Source: an uncultured bacterium
GTDB taxonomy: Bacteria > Planctomycetota > UBA1135 > UBA2386
Assembly: GCA_937906475.1 (NCBI GenBank)
Contig: CALCZA010000171.1
Location: 1-53,669, forward strand
DNA length: 53,669 nucleotides
Direction of reading: 5' to 3'
Positions 8,835-16,653 of this stretch are shown here, piece after piece. Under the pieces are notes generated by a model, which made no database searches, was not told where the DNA came from, and worked only from the letters and a program-made list of their open reading frames with translations. The stretch's first letter is position 1. Each line of letters starts with the position of its first letter. Position numbers and translations under genes: made by a program.

Positions 8835-10691
8835 TCATATGCCGAGTTCTTTGAGCCGGCGATAGAACGTGCTGCGCGCCATGCCAAGTCGCTGCGCCGC
8901 CGCCCCCTTATCACCATTCGTGTCACGTATCGCATCGAGGATCGCGTCACGCTCGACCGCCTCGCGACGGCCGCGAATGTTGACGGTCTGCTCGCCAGGC
9001 TGCGCAAGCGACGGCGACGACAACGAACCCGATCGCTGCACCGGACTCGGACGCAAACCTAGCGACCCCTTAAGAACGCGCTCGGGCAGATCGCTTTCGT
9101 GCACGATGTCCCCGACATCGAGGGCAAAGGCACCCTCGATCACGTTCTCCAACTCGCGCACGTTGCCGGGCCACGAATACGCCATCATGCGATTCATCGC
9201 CCCCTTCGAGAAGCCACGCACAGGGGCCTCGGTGCGTTCATGGCGACGGTTACCAACGTGCAGGAAGTGCTCGGCGAGCAATTGCAGGTCGTCGATGCGC
9301 TCCCGCAATGGCGGCAACTGCAGCGTGACGACTTCGAGTCGATAGTAGAGGTCTTCGCGAAACTTGCCTTCGCGCACCAGTTCGAGCAAATCGCGGTTAG
9401 TCGCAGCAATGATGCGAACATCAACGATACGTGGCTGGTTGGCACCAACTGGCCGAATCTCACCACGCTGCAAGACTCGCAAAAGCTTGACCTGCACGCT
9501 AGGCGACGTCTCTGCGATCTCGTCGAGGAAGATCGTGCCGCCATCCGCCGCCCGGAACAGACCTTCGTGGGCCGACTGGGCACCGGTAAACGAGCCCTTC
9601 TCGTGGCCAAACAACTCACTCTCGATCAGTTCCGGCGCGATAGCGCCGCAGTGCAACGGGATGAACGGCGCGTTGCGGTAACGACCGTCAAAGTGCAGCG
9701 CACGCGAAACCAACTCTTTGCCAGTGCCACTCTCGCCGTAGATCAGCACCGTCGAGCGCTTCTCGCGCAGTCGCGCGACGTTGCCGGTTATCACCGAAAT
9801 CGACGGGGAATTGCCCATGAAGTCCGTCATCCGGTAGGCAGATTCGGCCGGTTCCTCGGTCGACTCCGGCAGCATATCTAGCAGCGCGCGATCGGAGATG
9901 CCGCGTTCGACACGACGCTCACCTGTCACATCCCGCAGTAGCAGCAATACGTCGCCACTCTCCATGCGACGAATCACCAGCAGAAGTTCGCGCTCATCGC
10001 CAGCGTCGTCAACCAGCGGCAAAGGTGCACTTGCCAAGCCACTTTCGATGATCTCAACAACACGAGCAGCCACCTCCCCCACAGTCGCCAGTGCGGCGCC
10101 GACCGAAAGCTGACCCAAGGATCCGCAAACATCTTGGTCAAATGATTTTATGACCAAATCTGAGGAGAGCGTCAAGACCAACGGCGCCGGGTCGGCAGCC
10201 CGTTCTTGACTGAGATTCTTCAGGCCCTCAAACGCGACAACGAGTTCTGCCAGTTGCTGCTCAGACCGCGTCAACTGACCGCGCAACGCGGCATTCTCTC
10301 GGTCCAGGCGAGAACGTGCATCCTCGAGCCGCAACATGACTCGGATCCGAGCAACTAGCTCCTCGCGATTGACCGGCTTCTGGATGTAGTCAACGGCACC
10401 GAGTTGGTACGCAGCCAATTTGTCCGACTCGTCGCCCATGCGACCAGTCAGGAAAATGACCGGCACAAACGCCGTACGCGGGTCGTTCTTGAGGCGACGG
10501 CAGACTTCAAAGCCATCGATACCCGGCATTACGACATCGAGCAGGATCAGATCGAACGATCGCTGCATGGATTGTTCAATCGCGTCGTAACCACTGGTCA
10601 CCGACACAACTTCAAACTCCGTTCCCCGCAGATACAGCTCAATGAGCTTCAAGTTCTGCGGCGTGTCGTCCACGACGAGAATGCGCGCCAT
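8835..10691 (-). CDS. sigma-54-dependent response regulator (receiver, AAA+, Fis HTH)
   Basis: A 618-residue NtrC-type transcription activator. Residues 1-120 are a receiver domain with acidic pocket D8-D9, phospho-acceptor D52 in LILLDVVMPG, and the conserved Thr and Lys (FLTGR, QKP). A coiled-coil follows (about 122-165), then a divergent sensor-like segment (about 170-275). The AAA+ sigma-54 interaction domain (about 285-520) has Walker A GESGTGKE, the GAFTGA loop as GSFTGA, Walker B GGTIFLDEIAE and the arginine finger region YYRLEVVTL. The C-terminus has a Fis-type helix-turn-helix (GDKGAAAQRLGMARSTFYRR). It activates sigma-54 promoters on phosphorylation by a histidine kinase, but no kinase gene is in the window, so the partner is unknown. 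Its ATG is only 24 bp from the start of the divergent S41 peptidase; a TATGGT hexamer (complement 10700-10705) lies 8 nt upstream. Confidence 0.96.
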   Translation of the reverse strand: MARILVVDDTPQNLKLIELYLRGTEFEVVSVTSGYDAIEQSMQRSFDLILLDVVMPGIDGFEVCRRLKNDPRTAFVPVIFLTGRMGDESDKLAAYQLGAVDYIQKPVNREELVARIRVMLRLEDARSRLDRENAALRGQLTRSEQQLAELVVAFEGLKNLSQERAADPAPLVLTLSSDLVIKSFDQDVCGSLGQLSVGAALATVGEVAARVVEIIESGLASAPLPLVDDAGDERELLLVIRRMESGDVLLLLRDVTGERRVERGISDRALLDMLPESTEEPAESAYRMTDFMGNSPSISVITGNVARLREKRSTVLIYGESGTGKELVSRALHFDGRYRNAPFIPLHCGAIAPELIESELFGHEKGSFTGAQSAHEGLFRAADGGTIFLDEIAETSPSVQVKLLRVLQRGEIRPVGANQPRIVDVRIIAATNRDLLELVREGKFREDLYYRLEVVTLQLPPLRERIDDLQLLAEHFLHVGNRRHERTEAPVRGFSKGAMNRMMAYSWPGNVRELENVIEGAFALDVGDIVHESDLPERVLKGSLGLRPSPVQRSGSLSSPSLAQPGEQTVNIRGRREAVERDAILDAIRDTNGDKGAAAQRLGMARSTFYRRLKELGI

Positions 10692-10699
10692 TGGCTTTC

Positions 10700-10709
10700 A
10701 CCATACGCT
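10700..10709. promoter_or_regulatory. overlapping divergent -10 elements in a 24-bp gap
   Basis: The starts at 10691 (-) and 10716 (+) are separated by only 24 bp. In that gap TACGCT (10704-10709) sits 6 nt before the plus-strand ATG, and TATGGT (complement of 10700-10705) sits 8 nt before the minus-strand ATG, so the two hexamers overlap. Both match TANNNT at leaderless spacing. Because the sites overlap, the two promoters would compete for polymerase. The -35 regions would lie inside the opposing coding sequence. Confidence 0.42.
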
Positions 10710-10715
10710 GTTGAG

Positions 10716-12047
10716 ATGCAACAGCAACCGCGGCTGCCATTGTGGTTCCTGATACTCAACTGGGCGTTGATCCTCACAGCTTTCGTTCTGGGTTCCTACC
10801 TGGGTGGCGTGAGGTCCAACATTTTGCCGGAACCGCAGCAATCGGCGCTCGAGATCGTCTACCAGGAGGTGCTCGATTCGCACATCGAGCCGCCCGATGA
10901 GAACGAACTGCTCGAACGGGCCATCATCGGCATGGTCGACGGCCTCGACCAATACAGTCGCTATATCCCGCCCGCCGAAGTTGCGACCTACGACGAGCAC
11001 AGCACCGGTAACTACCAGGGCATCGGCGCCAAGATGGTCACCCACGATGACGCAGTCGTCATCCACTACCCGTTTCCGGGCAGCCCCGCCGAAAAGGCCG
11101 GCCTGCTACCTGGCGATCGGGTCGTGGCCGTCGATGGCACCCAACTCGCGGCAGCAGAAAACCGCCGAAACGTCGTCAACCTGGTGCGCGGCCCCGTCAA
11201 CACGACGGTGACCCTGAGCATCGATCGCGACGGCAAGCCGATCGAACTCGAGGTGTCGCGCGGCAGCGTGCAAAGGCCGTGCGTCAAGTGGACCCACTTC
11301 ATCGATCGCGACAAGGGCATCGGCTACCTGCACCTGACCAGCTTCCATCCAACGTCCGGACCGCAGGTCATCGCGGCCATCAAATCCCTCGAACAGCAAG
11401 GTACGCTGCGCGGCCTGATCCTGGATCTGCGCCACGACGGCGGCGGCAGCCTCGACCAATGCCTCGACATCTGCCGCGCGTTCTTGCCCTCCGGCATCAT
11501 CGCCACGCAGAAGCGGCGCAGCGGCGATGACATTGTCTACCGCACAGAGTCATCCAAGTGCTTCTGGCCCGATCTGCCGCTCGTCGTACTAGTCAACGAG
11601 AACTCGGCCAGCGCCAGCGAAGTGCTTTCGGGGGCCCTCCAAGATCACGGGCGCGCCGTCATCGTCGGCAAGCGCACGCACGGCAAGGGCTACGTCAACA
11701 CGATTTACAGTTGGGATAACCGCAAGTTCAAATTGAAGCTGACGACCGGTAGCTACCGCACGCCGAACGGCCGCAACATCGAGCGCAACCAGGCGACCAA
11801 GGTCACTTCGGCCGACAAGGACGAGGGTGGCATCCTGCCCGACATCAAGATCGATGTGACGAGCGAGCAGCAGCAATACATCTACGGCGTCCTGCGCAAC
11901 TCGCTCGAACCGCCCAAGCAGTTCCGCGATGAATATGCGGCCATCGCGAAGCGCTACGGGTTCGCCGTCGAGCAACCTCCGCAAGCCGACAAGGACCCGC
12001 AATTCGCCGCCGCCGTCGTGGCACTTCAAAAGCAAATCGACGGTTAG
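10716..12047 (+). CDS. membrane-anchored S41 C-terminal processing protease (CtpA-like)
   Basis: A 443-residue protease. I chose the ATG at 10716 over the long upstream reading because the latter would run 100 codons antisense through the receiver domain, and because TACGCT lies 6 nt upstream of this ATG. A membrane anchor at residues 8-30 (PLWFLILNWALILTAFVLG) is followed by the N-terminal helix bundle, a PDZ domain (about 85-175, GSPAEKAGLLPGDRVVAVDG) and the S41 catalytic core. The core shows the strand LRGLILDLRHDGGG, the nucleophile region NENSASASE (about residue 297) and the lysine region GKRTHGKGY (about 324), which form the Ser/Lys dyad. The family cleaves protein C-termini in the periplasm. 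All key motifs are present. Confidence 0.95.
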   Translation: MQQQPRLPLWFLILNWALILTAFVLGSYLGGVRSNILPEPQQSALEIVYQEVLDSHIEPPDENELLERAIIGMVDGLDQYSRYIPPAEVATYDEHSTGNYQGIGAKMVTHDDAVVIHYPFPGSPAEKAGLLPGDRVVAVDGTQLAAAENRRNVVNLVRGPVNTTVTLSIDRDGKPIELEVSRGSVQRPCVKWTHFIDRDKGIGYLHLTSFHPTSGPQVIAAIKSLEQQGTLRGLILDLRHDGGGSLDQCLDICRAFLPSGIIATQKRRSGDDIVYRTESSKCFWPDLPLVVLVNENSASASEVLSGALQDHGRAVIVGKRTHGKGYVNTIYSWDNRKFKLKLTTGSYRTPNGRNIERNQATKVTSADKDEGGILPDIKIDVTSEQQQYIYGVLRNSLEPPKQFRDEYAAIAKRYGFAVEQPPQADKDPQFAAAVVALQKQIDG

Positions 12048-12071
12048 TAGCGGCGACCGCTCGTCAGGTGC

Positions 12072-12941
12072 CTAACGCTTGACCGCGGCCTTGATCAGCT
12101 CTTTGAGGCGTTCCGGGTCGGTCGCCGTAGTCTTGCACATGAAGCCACTCTTGTGGGCAAAACGAACGTCCGGCTCGACGTCGAGTTGGGAGAAATCGAG
12201 GCGCGGATCGTCCTCGTAACGACTGATGCCATAACCTTCGCCGCGACGGTCGGGATAGACAGTCGCACCGATCTCAGCTTCGATGCCGGTGGCACGAATG
12301 AAGCGGAAAACGCTGCCCGACGGCTCGTTAGGCATCTCATCGTTGCGCGGCAAGAACACGGTCTCGATGACGTCGTCACCGACGGCAACGGACCACCGTT
12401 CGCTGACCTTCGTCACCTGCTCAATGCCGACACGGACGTCGCGCAGATAGTCGATCAGGTCCTGACCGACGAACCGCATGTACTCATACAGCGTCTCGCC
12501 AGCGGCATGTTCTGGCTGTCCCGCGAAGCGACGCAACAGAGTCATGTCGACCGGTGAGTTCAACTGCGACACCGCGCGCCGCGGCACGCCCAACCACTCC
12601 GCCGTCTTGTTCGGACCGCGCGAATCAAACCACTCCGCGGGCTCTAACCAGTCACAGAACTTCATCGCGTCTTCGTAGAGGCCCAATGCATCTAGCACCA
12701 AACTCAGCGAACACGTCGGCGGATGCTCGCGCGGGAAGTGATGGTGGTCGAAGTTCTGCAGCGCGGGATCGTGCGATCCACCGATATCAACAATCGCAAT
12801 CGAAGCATCCGCCAACTCTTCGTCGGTCGGATCACGGCGCACAATCGGGCAGCCATACTTGGCAATCAGCACACAGCAGGCAAGCAGGTCATCTTTGTGC
12901 GCTCCACCTGGGTGCGTCACAATTCTCTGAAGTTCGGACAT
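12072..12941 (-). CDS. MYG1/UPF0160-family metal-dependent hydrolase
   Basis: A 289-residue protein. I chose the ATG at 12941 because the family starts close to the motif THPGGAHKDDLLAC, here at residues 8-21; the longer reading from 13052 adds a 37-residue tail without similarity. Other family features are the acidic strand IAIVDIGG, the metal-site cluster NFDHHHF and the C-terminal GEGYGISRYEDD and KSGFMCKTT stretches. MYG1 proteins belong to the DHH-like phosphoesterase group; the eukaryotic member is an RNA exonuclease, so nucleic-acid or nucleotide hydrolysis is likely here. No signal peptide, so cytoplasmic. The stop is 24 bp from the convergent S41 protease stop. Confidence 0.85.
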   Translation of the reverse strand: MSELQRIVTHPGGAHKDDLLACCVLIAKYGCPIVRRDPTDEELADASIAIVDIGGSHDPALQNFDHHHFPREHPPTCSLSLVLDALGLYEDAMKFCDWLEPAEWFDSRGPNKTAEWLGVPRRAVSQLNSPVDMTLLRRFAGQPEHAAGETLYEYMRFVGQDLIDYLRDVRVGIEQVTKVSERWSVAVGDDVIETVFLPRNDEMPNEPSGSVFRFIRATGIEAEIGATVYPDRRGEGYGISRYEDDPRLDFSQLDVEPDVRFAHKSGFMCKTTATDPERLKELIKAAVKR

Positions 12942-13165
12942 GCAGGAGTTTTCAGGCACTGCGGCCAGCGCGTCCACTCCGGTCCCGACTCTTCTCGAGA
13001 CGAAATGTAACGAACCCAAGCCGACGGCACGCACGGTAGAGCCAACTCCCAAGCATTACAGTCAGCTATTCGACGCCCGCGCACAGACCACGGCAAAGAA
13101 GGCAAAGGCAGCAAACGCGCCGTAGTTCATCGCCACAGGCTAGTAGCCGCCGTCGTCGCCGCCAC

Positions 13166-13684
13166 CTACGCAGGCCTATCAGCTACCAGCAAGGTGCACT
13201 CCCGACCACGGCTCATCACCGTGGTATCGGTGACTAACTCGAACCCGTTCGCTGCCAAGAATGCGCGCGGTTGCTCGCTGCCACCTAACGGGTGCAGCAG
13301 CAAGCGCACGGCATGCCCGTGCATGACAGCCAAGCCAACGGTGAGGATCTTGACCATATTGATCGGGGCCAAGCCTGCGAGGCAGATGACTTCGATCTCG
13401 TTGGGGGCCAGACCGGCCAGGCCATCACCCGAGCGCAACTCAATGCGCCGCGCACAGTGACTTCGTCGCACCCGTCGCTCCGCTTCCTGCAGTGCTTGCA
13501 GAGAGCGATCAATGCCAATACTGAGCTTAGCGTGCGTACGTCGCGCCACCAGGATCGGCAGGATCGCGTGGTTCGTGCCGACATCGACAAACACGCGCGT
13601 CGCCTTCGGCACATACGACGCAAGCGCGTTGAGCCGCGGCGTCGCGCCAAGCTTGCTGGTGATCGGGCGAAGCTCTGATGTCAT
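13166..13684 (-). CDS. TrmK-family SAM-dependent methyltransferase (putative tRNA adenine-22 N1)
   Basis: A 172-residue Rossmann methyltransferase. I chose the ATG at 13684 because it begins 4 bp after the epmB stop codon (13689-13691); the longer reading from 13852 would overlap epmB antiparallel to its frame. Family features: the entry LGATPRLNALASYV, the SAM loop VFVDVGTNHAILPI (TrmK proteins have DiGtDHa.LPi), the acidic strand GIDRSLQALQEAE, RSGDGLAGL and then CLAGLAPINMVKIL where typical TrmK has iAGMGG..i..IL. It is shorter than the classic enzyme (about 230 residues), lacking most of the C-terminal coiled-coil. The altered AGMGG motif makes the exact substrate uncertain. It is probably cotranscribed with epmB. 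Confidence 0.75.
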   Translation of the reverse strand: MTSELRPITSKLGATPRLNALASYVPKATRVFVDVGTNHAILPILVARRTHAKLSIGIDRSLQALQEAERRVRRSHCARRIELRSGDGLAGLAPNEIEVICLAGLAPINMVKILTVGLAVMHGHAVRLLLHPLGGSEQPRAFLAANGFELVTDTTVMSRGRECTLLVADRPA

Positions 13685-13688
13685 CACA

Positions 13689-14741
13689 CTAGGAACAACC
13701 GCTCTGCACTTCGACTTTGTGGGCGGCGCCGATGACTTCTTGCACGTAGCGCGGCACACCAAATCCCGGCAACTGCTTACGCAACTCGGCGATGATTTCG
13801 AGGCCACGCTCTTTCGAAACTTCGAAGTGCGCGGCACCTGCGACCGGATCAAGCTGGCTCATGTAGTACGGCATTACACGCACATCGAGCAACGCGCGCG
13901 ACAAGTCTGCAAGTGCCGAGACGTCATCGTTGACGCCGCGCAACAACACGCACTGGTTGAGCACCGGCACGCCAGCTTTGACGAGCCGCAACAACGCCGC
14001 GCCACAGGCTTCATCGATCTCAGCGGGATGGTTCGCATGCACAACAACAGTCGGCGCAAACCGAGTCGTCGAAAGCAACGTCAACAGACCGTCAGTGACC
14101 CGATCCGGAATCACGATCGGCAACCGCGTGTGAATACGCAGCCGGCGAACGTGCGGAATGGCCTCGAGTTGGGCGACCAACTCGGCCAGCCACTCGTCGC
14201 TTCGCATCAACGGGTCGCCACCGGACAGAATGATTTCTTCGATGTCAGGGCTCTCCGCGATGACCTTAAGCGCCGGCTGCCACTCGGCGAGACCCGACGG
14301 AGTTTCGTCGTAGGGATAGTCCCGGCGGAAACAGTAGCGACACGCCACAGCGCAGACCCCGGCCACGATCAGCAGCGCCCGGCCGTGGTATTTCTGCAGC
14401 ATGCCCGCGGCCTTGCTGGCGCCCTCTTCGCCGACGGGGTCGGACGAGAACCCCGCAGGAGCCGGCCCGGTCTCCGCGTCGATCGGCAGAACCTGCCTGA
14501 GCAACGGGTCGTCAGGGTCACCCCGGCGAATTCGCGACAAGAAGGCCTGCGGCACCACTAACGGGAACATCTCAGCGGCCATTCGAGCCCCAGAGCGCAG
14601 CTCCTCGGGCAATTCGAGCAAATCGATCAGATCGTCAGGATCCCGCACCGCCTGCCGCAATTGATCCCGCCAACTGCTCCCGATCGGGCCCGCAGCCGGG
14701 GCCTCAATCGCATTCTCTTGCACACTGATTCTGCGTTCCAC
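13689..14741 (-). CDS. epmB: EF-P beta-lysylation enzyme EpmB, lysine 2,3-aminomutase family
   Basis: A 350-residue radical-SAM enzyme. The cluster motif CAVACRYCFRR (C130, C134, C137) binds the 4Fe-4S centre, followed by IIEEIILSGGDPL and the PLP-associated region. Near the C-terminus YYMSQLDPVAGAAHF and IGAAHKVEV match EpmB; the Lys of the latter is the expected PLP-binding residue. EpmB converts (S)-alpha-lysine to (R)-beta-lysine, which EpmA attaches to EF-P. The length fits the short EpmB group rather than KamA (about 415). The genes for EF-P and EpmA are immediately divergent (14858 and 15529), which makes the role specific. The start is a GTG (complement 14739-14741); no better start is visible. 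It is followed by the TrmK-like gene. Confidence 0.94.
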   Translation of the reverse strand: MERRISVQENAIEAPAAGPIGSSWRDQLRQAVRDPDDLIDLLELPEELRSGARMAAEMFPLVVPQAFLSRIRRGDPDDPLLRQVLPIDAETGPAPAGFSSDPVGEEGASKAAGMLQKYHGRALLIVAGVCAVACRYCFRRDYPYDETPSGLAEWQPALKVIAESPDIEEIILSGGDPLMRSDEWLAELVAQLEAIPHVRRLRIHTRLPIVIPDRVTDGLLTLLSTTRFAPTVVVHANHPAEIDEACGAALLRLVKAGVPVLNQCVLLRGVNDDVSALADLSRALLDVRVMPYYMSQLDPVAGAAHFEVSKERGLEIIAELRKQLPGFGVPRYVQEVIGAAHKVEVQSGCS

Positions 14742-14812
14742 TGGCGAAGATCGTGCCGTACAGCTAGATGATTCGCATGAGTATTCCGTTCACAAGGAGC
14801 GGGATCGTATTT

Positions 14813-14830
14813 GCGCGCCACTGAGCGCGC
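14813..14830. repeat. short inverted repeat in the efp leader
   Basis: GCGCGC (14813-14818) and GCGCGC (14825-14830) are separated by 6 nt, about 27 bp before the efp start in the epmB/efp divergent region. It could form a small hairpin or an operator. There is no T-run, so it is not an intrinsic terminator. Such self-complementary GC tracts also arise by chance at this base composition. Confidence 0.3.
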
Positions 14831-14857
14831 GTCACGAACACTAAGTAAGCGGCATCG

Positions 14858-15430
14858 ATGGCGTCATACGGCACAAGTGATTTCAAGAAAGGTCTGAAGG
14901 TCCAACTCGACGGCGAGCCCTACCTGATCGTCGACCTCGACTTCATGAAACCCGGCAAGGGCCAGGCCGTTTACCGCATCAAGGTCAAGAACATGATCAG
15001 CGGCCGGGTGCTCGACAAGAGTTACCGCAGCGGTGACTCGATCGACGGCGCCGACGTCGAAGACAAGGAGATGCAGTTCCTCTACAAGGACGGCATCAAC
15101 TACCACTTCATGGACGGCGAGAGCTTCGAGCAGTTCGAACTGACGCCGGCGCAAGTCGGGGATTCCGGCAAGTGGTTGGTCGAAGAGATGCAGTGCGAAA
15201 TCGTCTTCTACAACGGTAGTCCGATCACCTGCTCGCCGCCAAACCACGTCGACCTCAAAGTCACCTACACCGAACCGGGCGCCAAGGGCAACTCGACCGG
15301 CAACGTGCAGAAGCCGGCAACGGTTTCGACGGGTGCCGAACTGATGGTGCCAGTGTTCATCAATCTTGACGACACCGTGCGCATCGACACGCGCACCGGT
15401 GAGTATGTCGAGCGCGTAACCAAGTCGTAG
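14858..15430 (+). CDS. efp: translation elongation factor P
   Basis: A 190-residue protein of standard EF-P length with the three-domain layout: N-terminal KOW-like domain (1-65), OB domain (66-128) and C-terminal OB domain (130-190). The modified lysine is K34 in MKPGKGQA, in the same position and context as in E. coli EF-P. The C-terminus has VPVFINLDDTVRIDTRTGEYVERV, here quoted in part as the conserved IDTRTGEYVERV signature. EF-P enters the ribosomal E site and relieves stalling at consecutive prolines. With epmB just upstream (divergent) and epmA just downstream, K34 is predicted to be beta-lysylated. No Shine-Dalgarno sequence is apparent before the ATG. A 15-bp tandem repeat separates it from epmA. 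Confidence 0.98.
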   Translation: MASYGTSDFKKGLKVQLDGEPYLIVDLDFMKPGKGQAVYRIKVKNMISGRVLDKSYRSGDSIDGADVEDKEMQFLYKDGINYHFMDGESFEQFELTPAQVGDSGKWLVEEMQCEIVFYNGSPITCSPPNHVDLKVTYTEPGAKGNSTGNVQKPATVSTGAELMVPVFINLDDTVRIDTRTGEYVERVTKS

Positions 15431-15435
15431 CCCGC

Positions 15436-15525
15436 AGCGGCACCGCCCCCGGCGATACCGCTCCCGATAACACCGTGCCCGGCGATACCATCCCCGACGA
15501 TGCCATCCCCGACGATGCCATCCCA
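15436..15525. repeat. 15-bp tandem minisatellite between efp and epmA
   Basis: Starting 5 bp after the efp stop, about six consecutive 15-bp units run to 15525: 15436-15450 (diverged), 15451-15465, 15466-15480, 15481-15495, 15496-15510 and 15511-15525. The last two are GACGATGCCATCCCC and GACGATGCCATCCCA, and the third from last is GGCGATACCATCCCC. Identity rises toward the epmA side. The unit keeps the reading frame of epmA, and from the GTG at 15475 it would encode repeated PDDAI. The repeat ends directly at the preferred epmA ATG (15529). Confidence 0.85.
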
Positions 15526-15528
15526 GGC

Positions 15529-16470
15529 ATGGCGATGCTGCGAGCACGGGCGCGCCTGCTCAGTAGCGCCCGCGAGTTCTTCGCGGCGCGCGCCGTGCTG
15601 GAAGTCGACACACCAATCCTTGGCGACGGCCTCGTGGTCGAATCGCACATTGACCCTATCCCGTGCCAGGTGCGATCGGGATCCGGTGCGCCATTGCCGC
15701 GCCATTTGCTGACGTCGCCCGAAGGCCCGATGAAGCGCCTACTCGCGGCTGGGTCGGGCCCGATCTACCAGTTCGCGCACGCCTTTCGCGATGGCGAACA
15801 AGGGCGCCGCCACGCGACCGAGTTCACCATGCTCGAGTGGTATCGCCCCGGCTTTGACCACCACGAACTGATGGCCGAGGTCGAAGCCCTGGTGCAGACG
15901 CTGGTGCCACGAGTCGCCAAATCAACCTTCACGCGGCGAACCTACCGCGAGGTCTTCATCGAAGGCGCCGGCATCGACCCGTTCGCGACGTCTCTCCCCG
16001 AACTACGCGCAACCTGCGAACGCCTTGACGTGCCGACGCCACCAAACTTCGAGCAAGGCTCACTCGATGACGCGCTCGACCTGTTGCTCGTCAGCTACAT
16101 CGAACCAACACTCGGAACGCCCGTGCCGACGTTCGTGCACGAATACCCGGCGTCACAAGCAGCGCTTGCGCAGGTCCACACGTCCGACGAAGGCCACGCA
16201 GTGGCGCAGCGCTTTGAGCTCTATATCGACGGACTAGAACTCGTCAACGGTTATCACGAACTGGCCGACGCCGAGGAACAACGCCTCCGGTTCGAACAAG
16301 CCAACCGAGACCGCGAAGCGAGTGGCCGCTCACCACTGCCGATCGACGAACTACTGATCGCGTCACTACAGAACGGCTTCCCTGCATGTGCCGGCGTCGC
16401 GCTCGGTTTCGACCGTCTGCTGATGGTCGCGACCGAAGCCAAGCACATCGATGACGTGCGCTGCAGCTAG
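15529..16470 (+). CDS. epmA: EF-P lysine ligase EpmA (GenX/PoxA/YjeA)
   Basis: A 313-residue class II lysyl-tRNA-synthetase-like enzyme lacking the anticodon-binding domain, as expected for EpmA (about 325 residues). I chose the ATG at 15529 because upstream in-frame codons, including a GTG at 15475, lie in the 15-bp tandem repeat and encode low-complexity PDDAI. Family features: ARARLLSSAREFFAARAVLEV, LEVDTPIL, LLTSPEGPMKRLLAAG (motif 2 entry), FRDGEQGRRHATEFTMLEWY, then ELYIDGLELVNGYHEL and the motif 3 GVALGFDRLLMVA. It activates (R)-beta-lysine and transfers it to K34 of EF-P without tRNA. It is in the efp operon. Confidence 0.95.
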   Translation: MAMLRARARLLSSAREFFAARAVLEVDTPILGDGLVVESHIDPIPCQVRSGSGAPLPRHLLTSPEGPMKRLLAAGSGPIYQFAHAFRDGEQGRRHATEFTMLEWYRPGFDHHELMAEVEALVQTLVPRVAKSTFTRRTYREVFIEGAGIDPFATSLPELRATCERLDVPTPPNFEQGSLDDALDLLLVSYIEPTLGTPVPTFVHEYPASQAALAQVHTSDEGHAVAQRFELYIDGLELVNGYHELADAEEQRLRFEQANRDREASGRSPLPIDELLIASLQNGFPACAGVALGFDRLLMVATEAKHIDDVRCS

Positions 16471-16641
16471 CGTTGGCAAGCAAGACTACACGTACACAGC
16501 GCGCCAATCCGTACGCGACAAAGACGCCAGCAACGACATCCCTTCCGGCCACTCGCGGCACTAGCAAGCGCCGCGCACCGTAGTTGATAGAACAGGTGCC
16601 GTAGCATTCACACTCGCCACCCTTCTCGCCGACGCAGCAGC

Positions 16642-16647
16642 TACAAT
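16642..16647 (+). promoter_or_regulatory. candidate leaderless -10 element TACAAT
   Basis: TACAAT lies exactly 6 nt before the ATG at 16654. It fits the bacterial -10 consensus well, and its distance implies transcription starting at or within 1-2 nt of the start codon. No clear -35 element is visible. It matches the spacing seen at 7969, 10704 and 17642. Confidence 0.42.
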
Positions 16648-16653
16648 ACACCG

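Noticed and set aside
14813..14830. Intrinsic terminator between epmB and efp
   Set aside because: The hairpin has no following T-run and lies in a divergent promoter region.
15436..15525. CRISPR-like array
   Set aside because: The units are contiguous 15-bp repeats without spacers, so this is a minisatellite. No cas genes are present.
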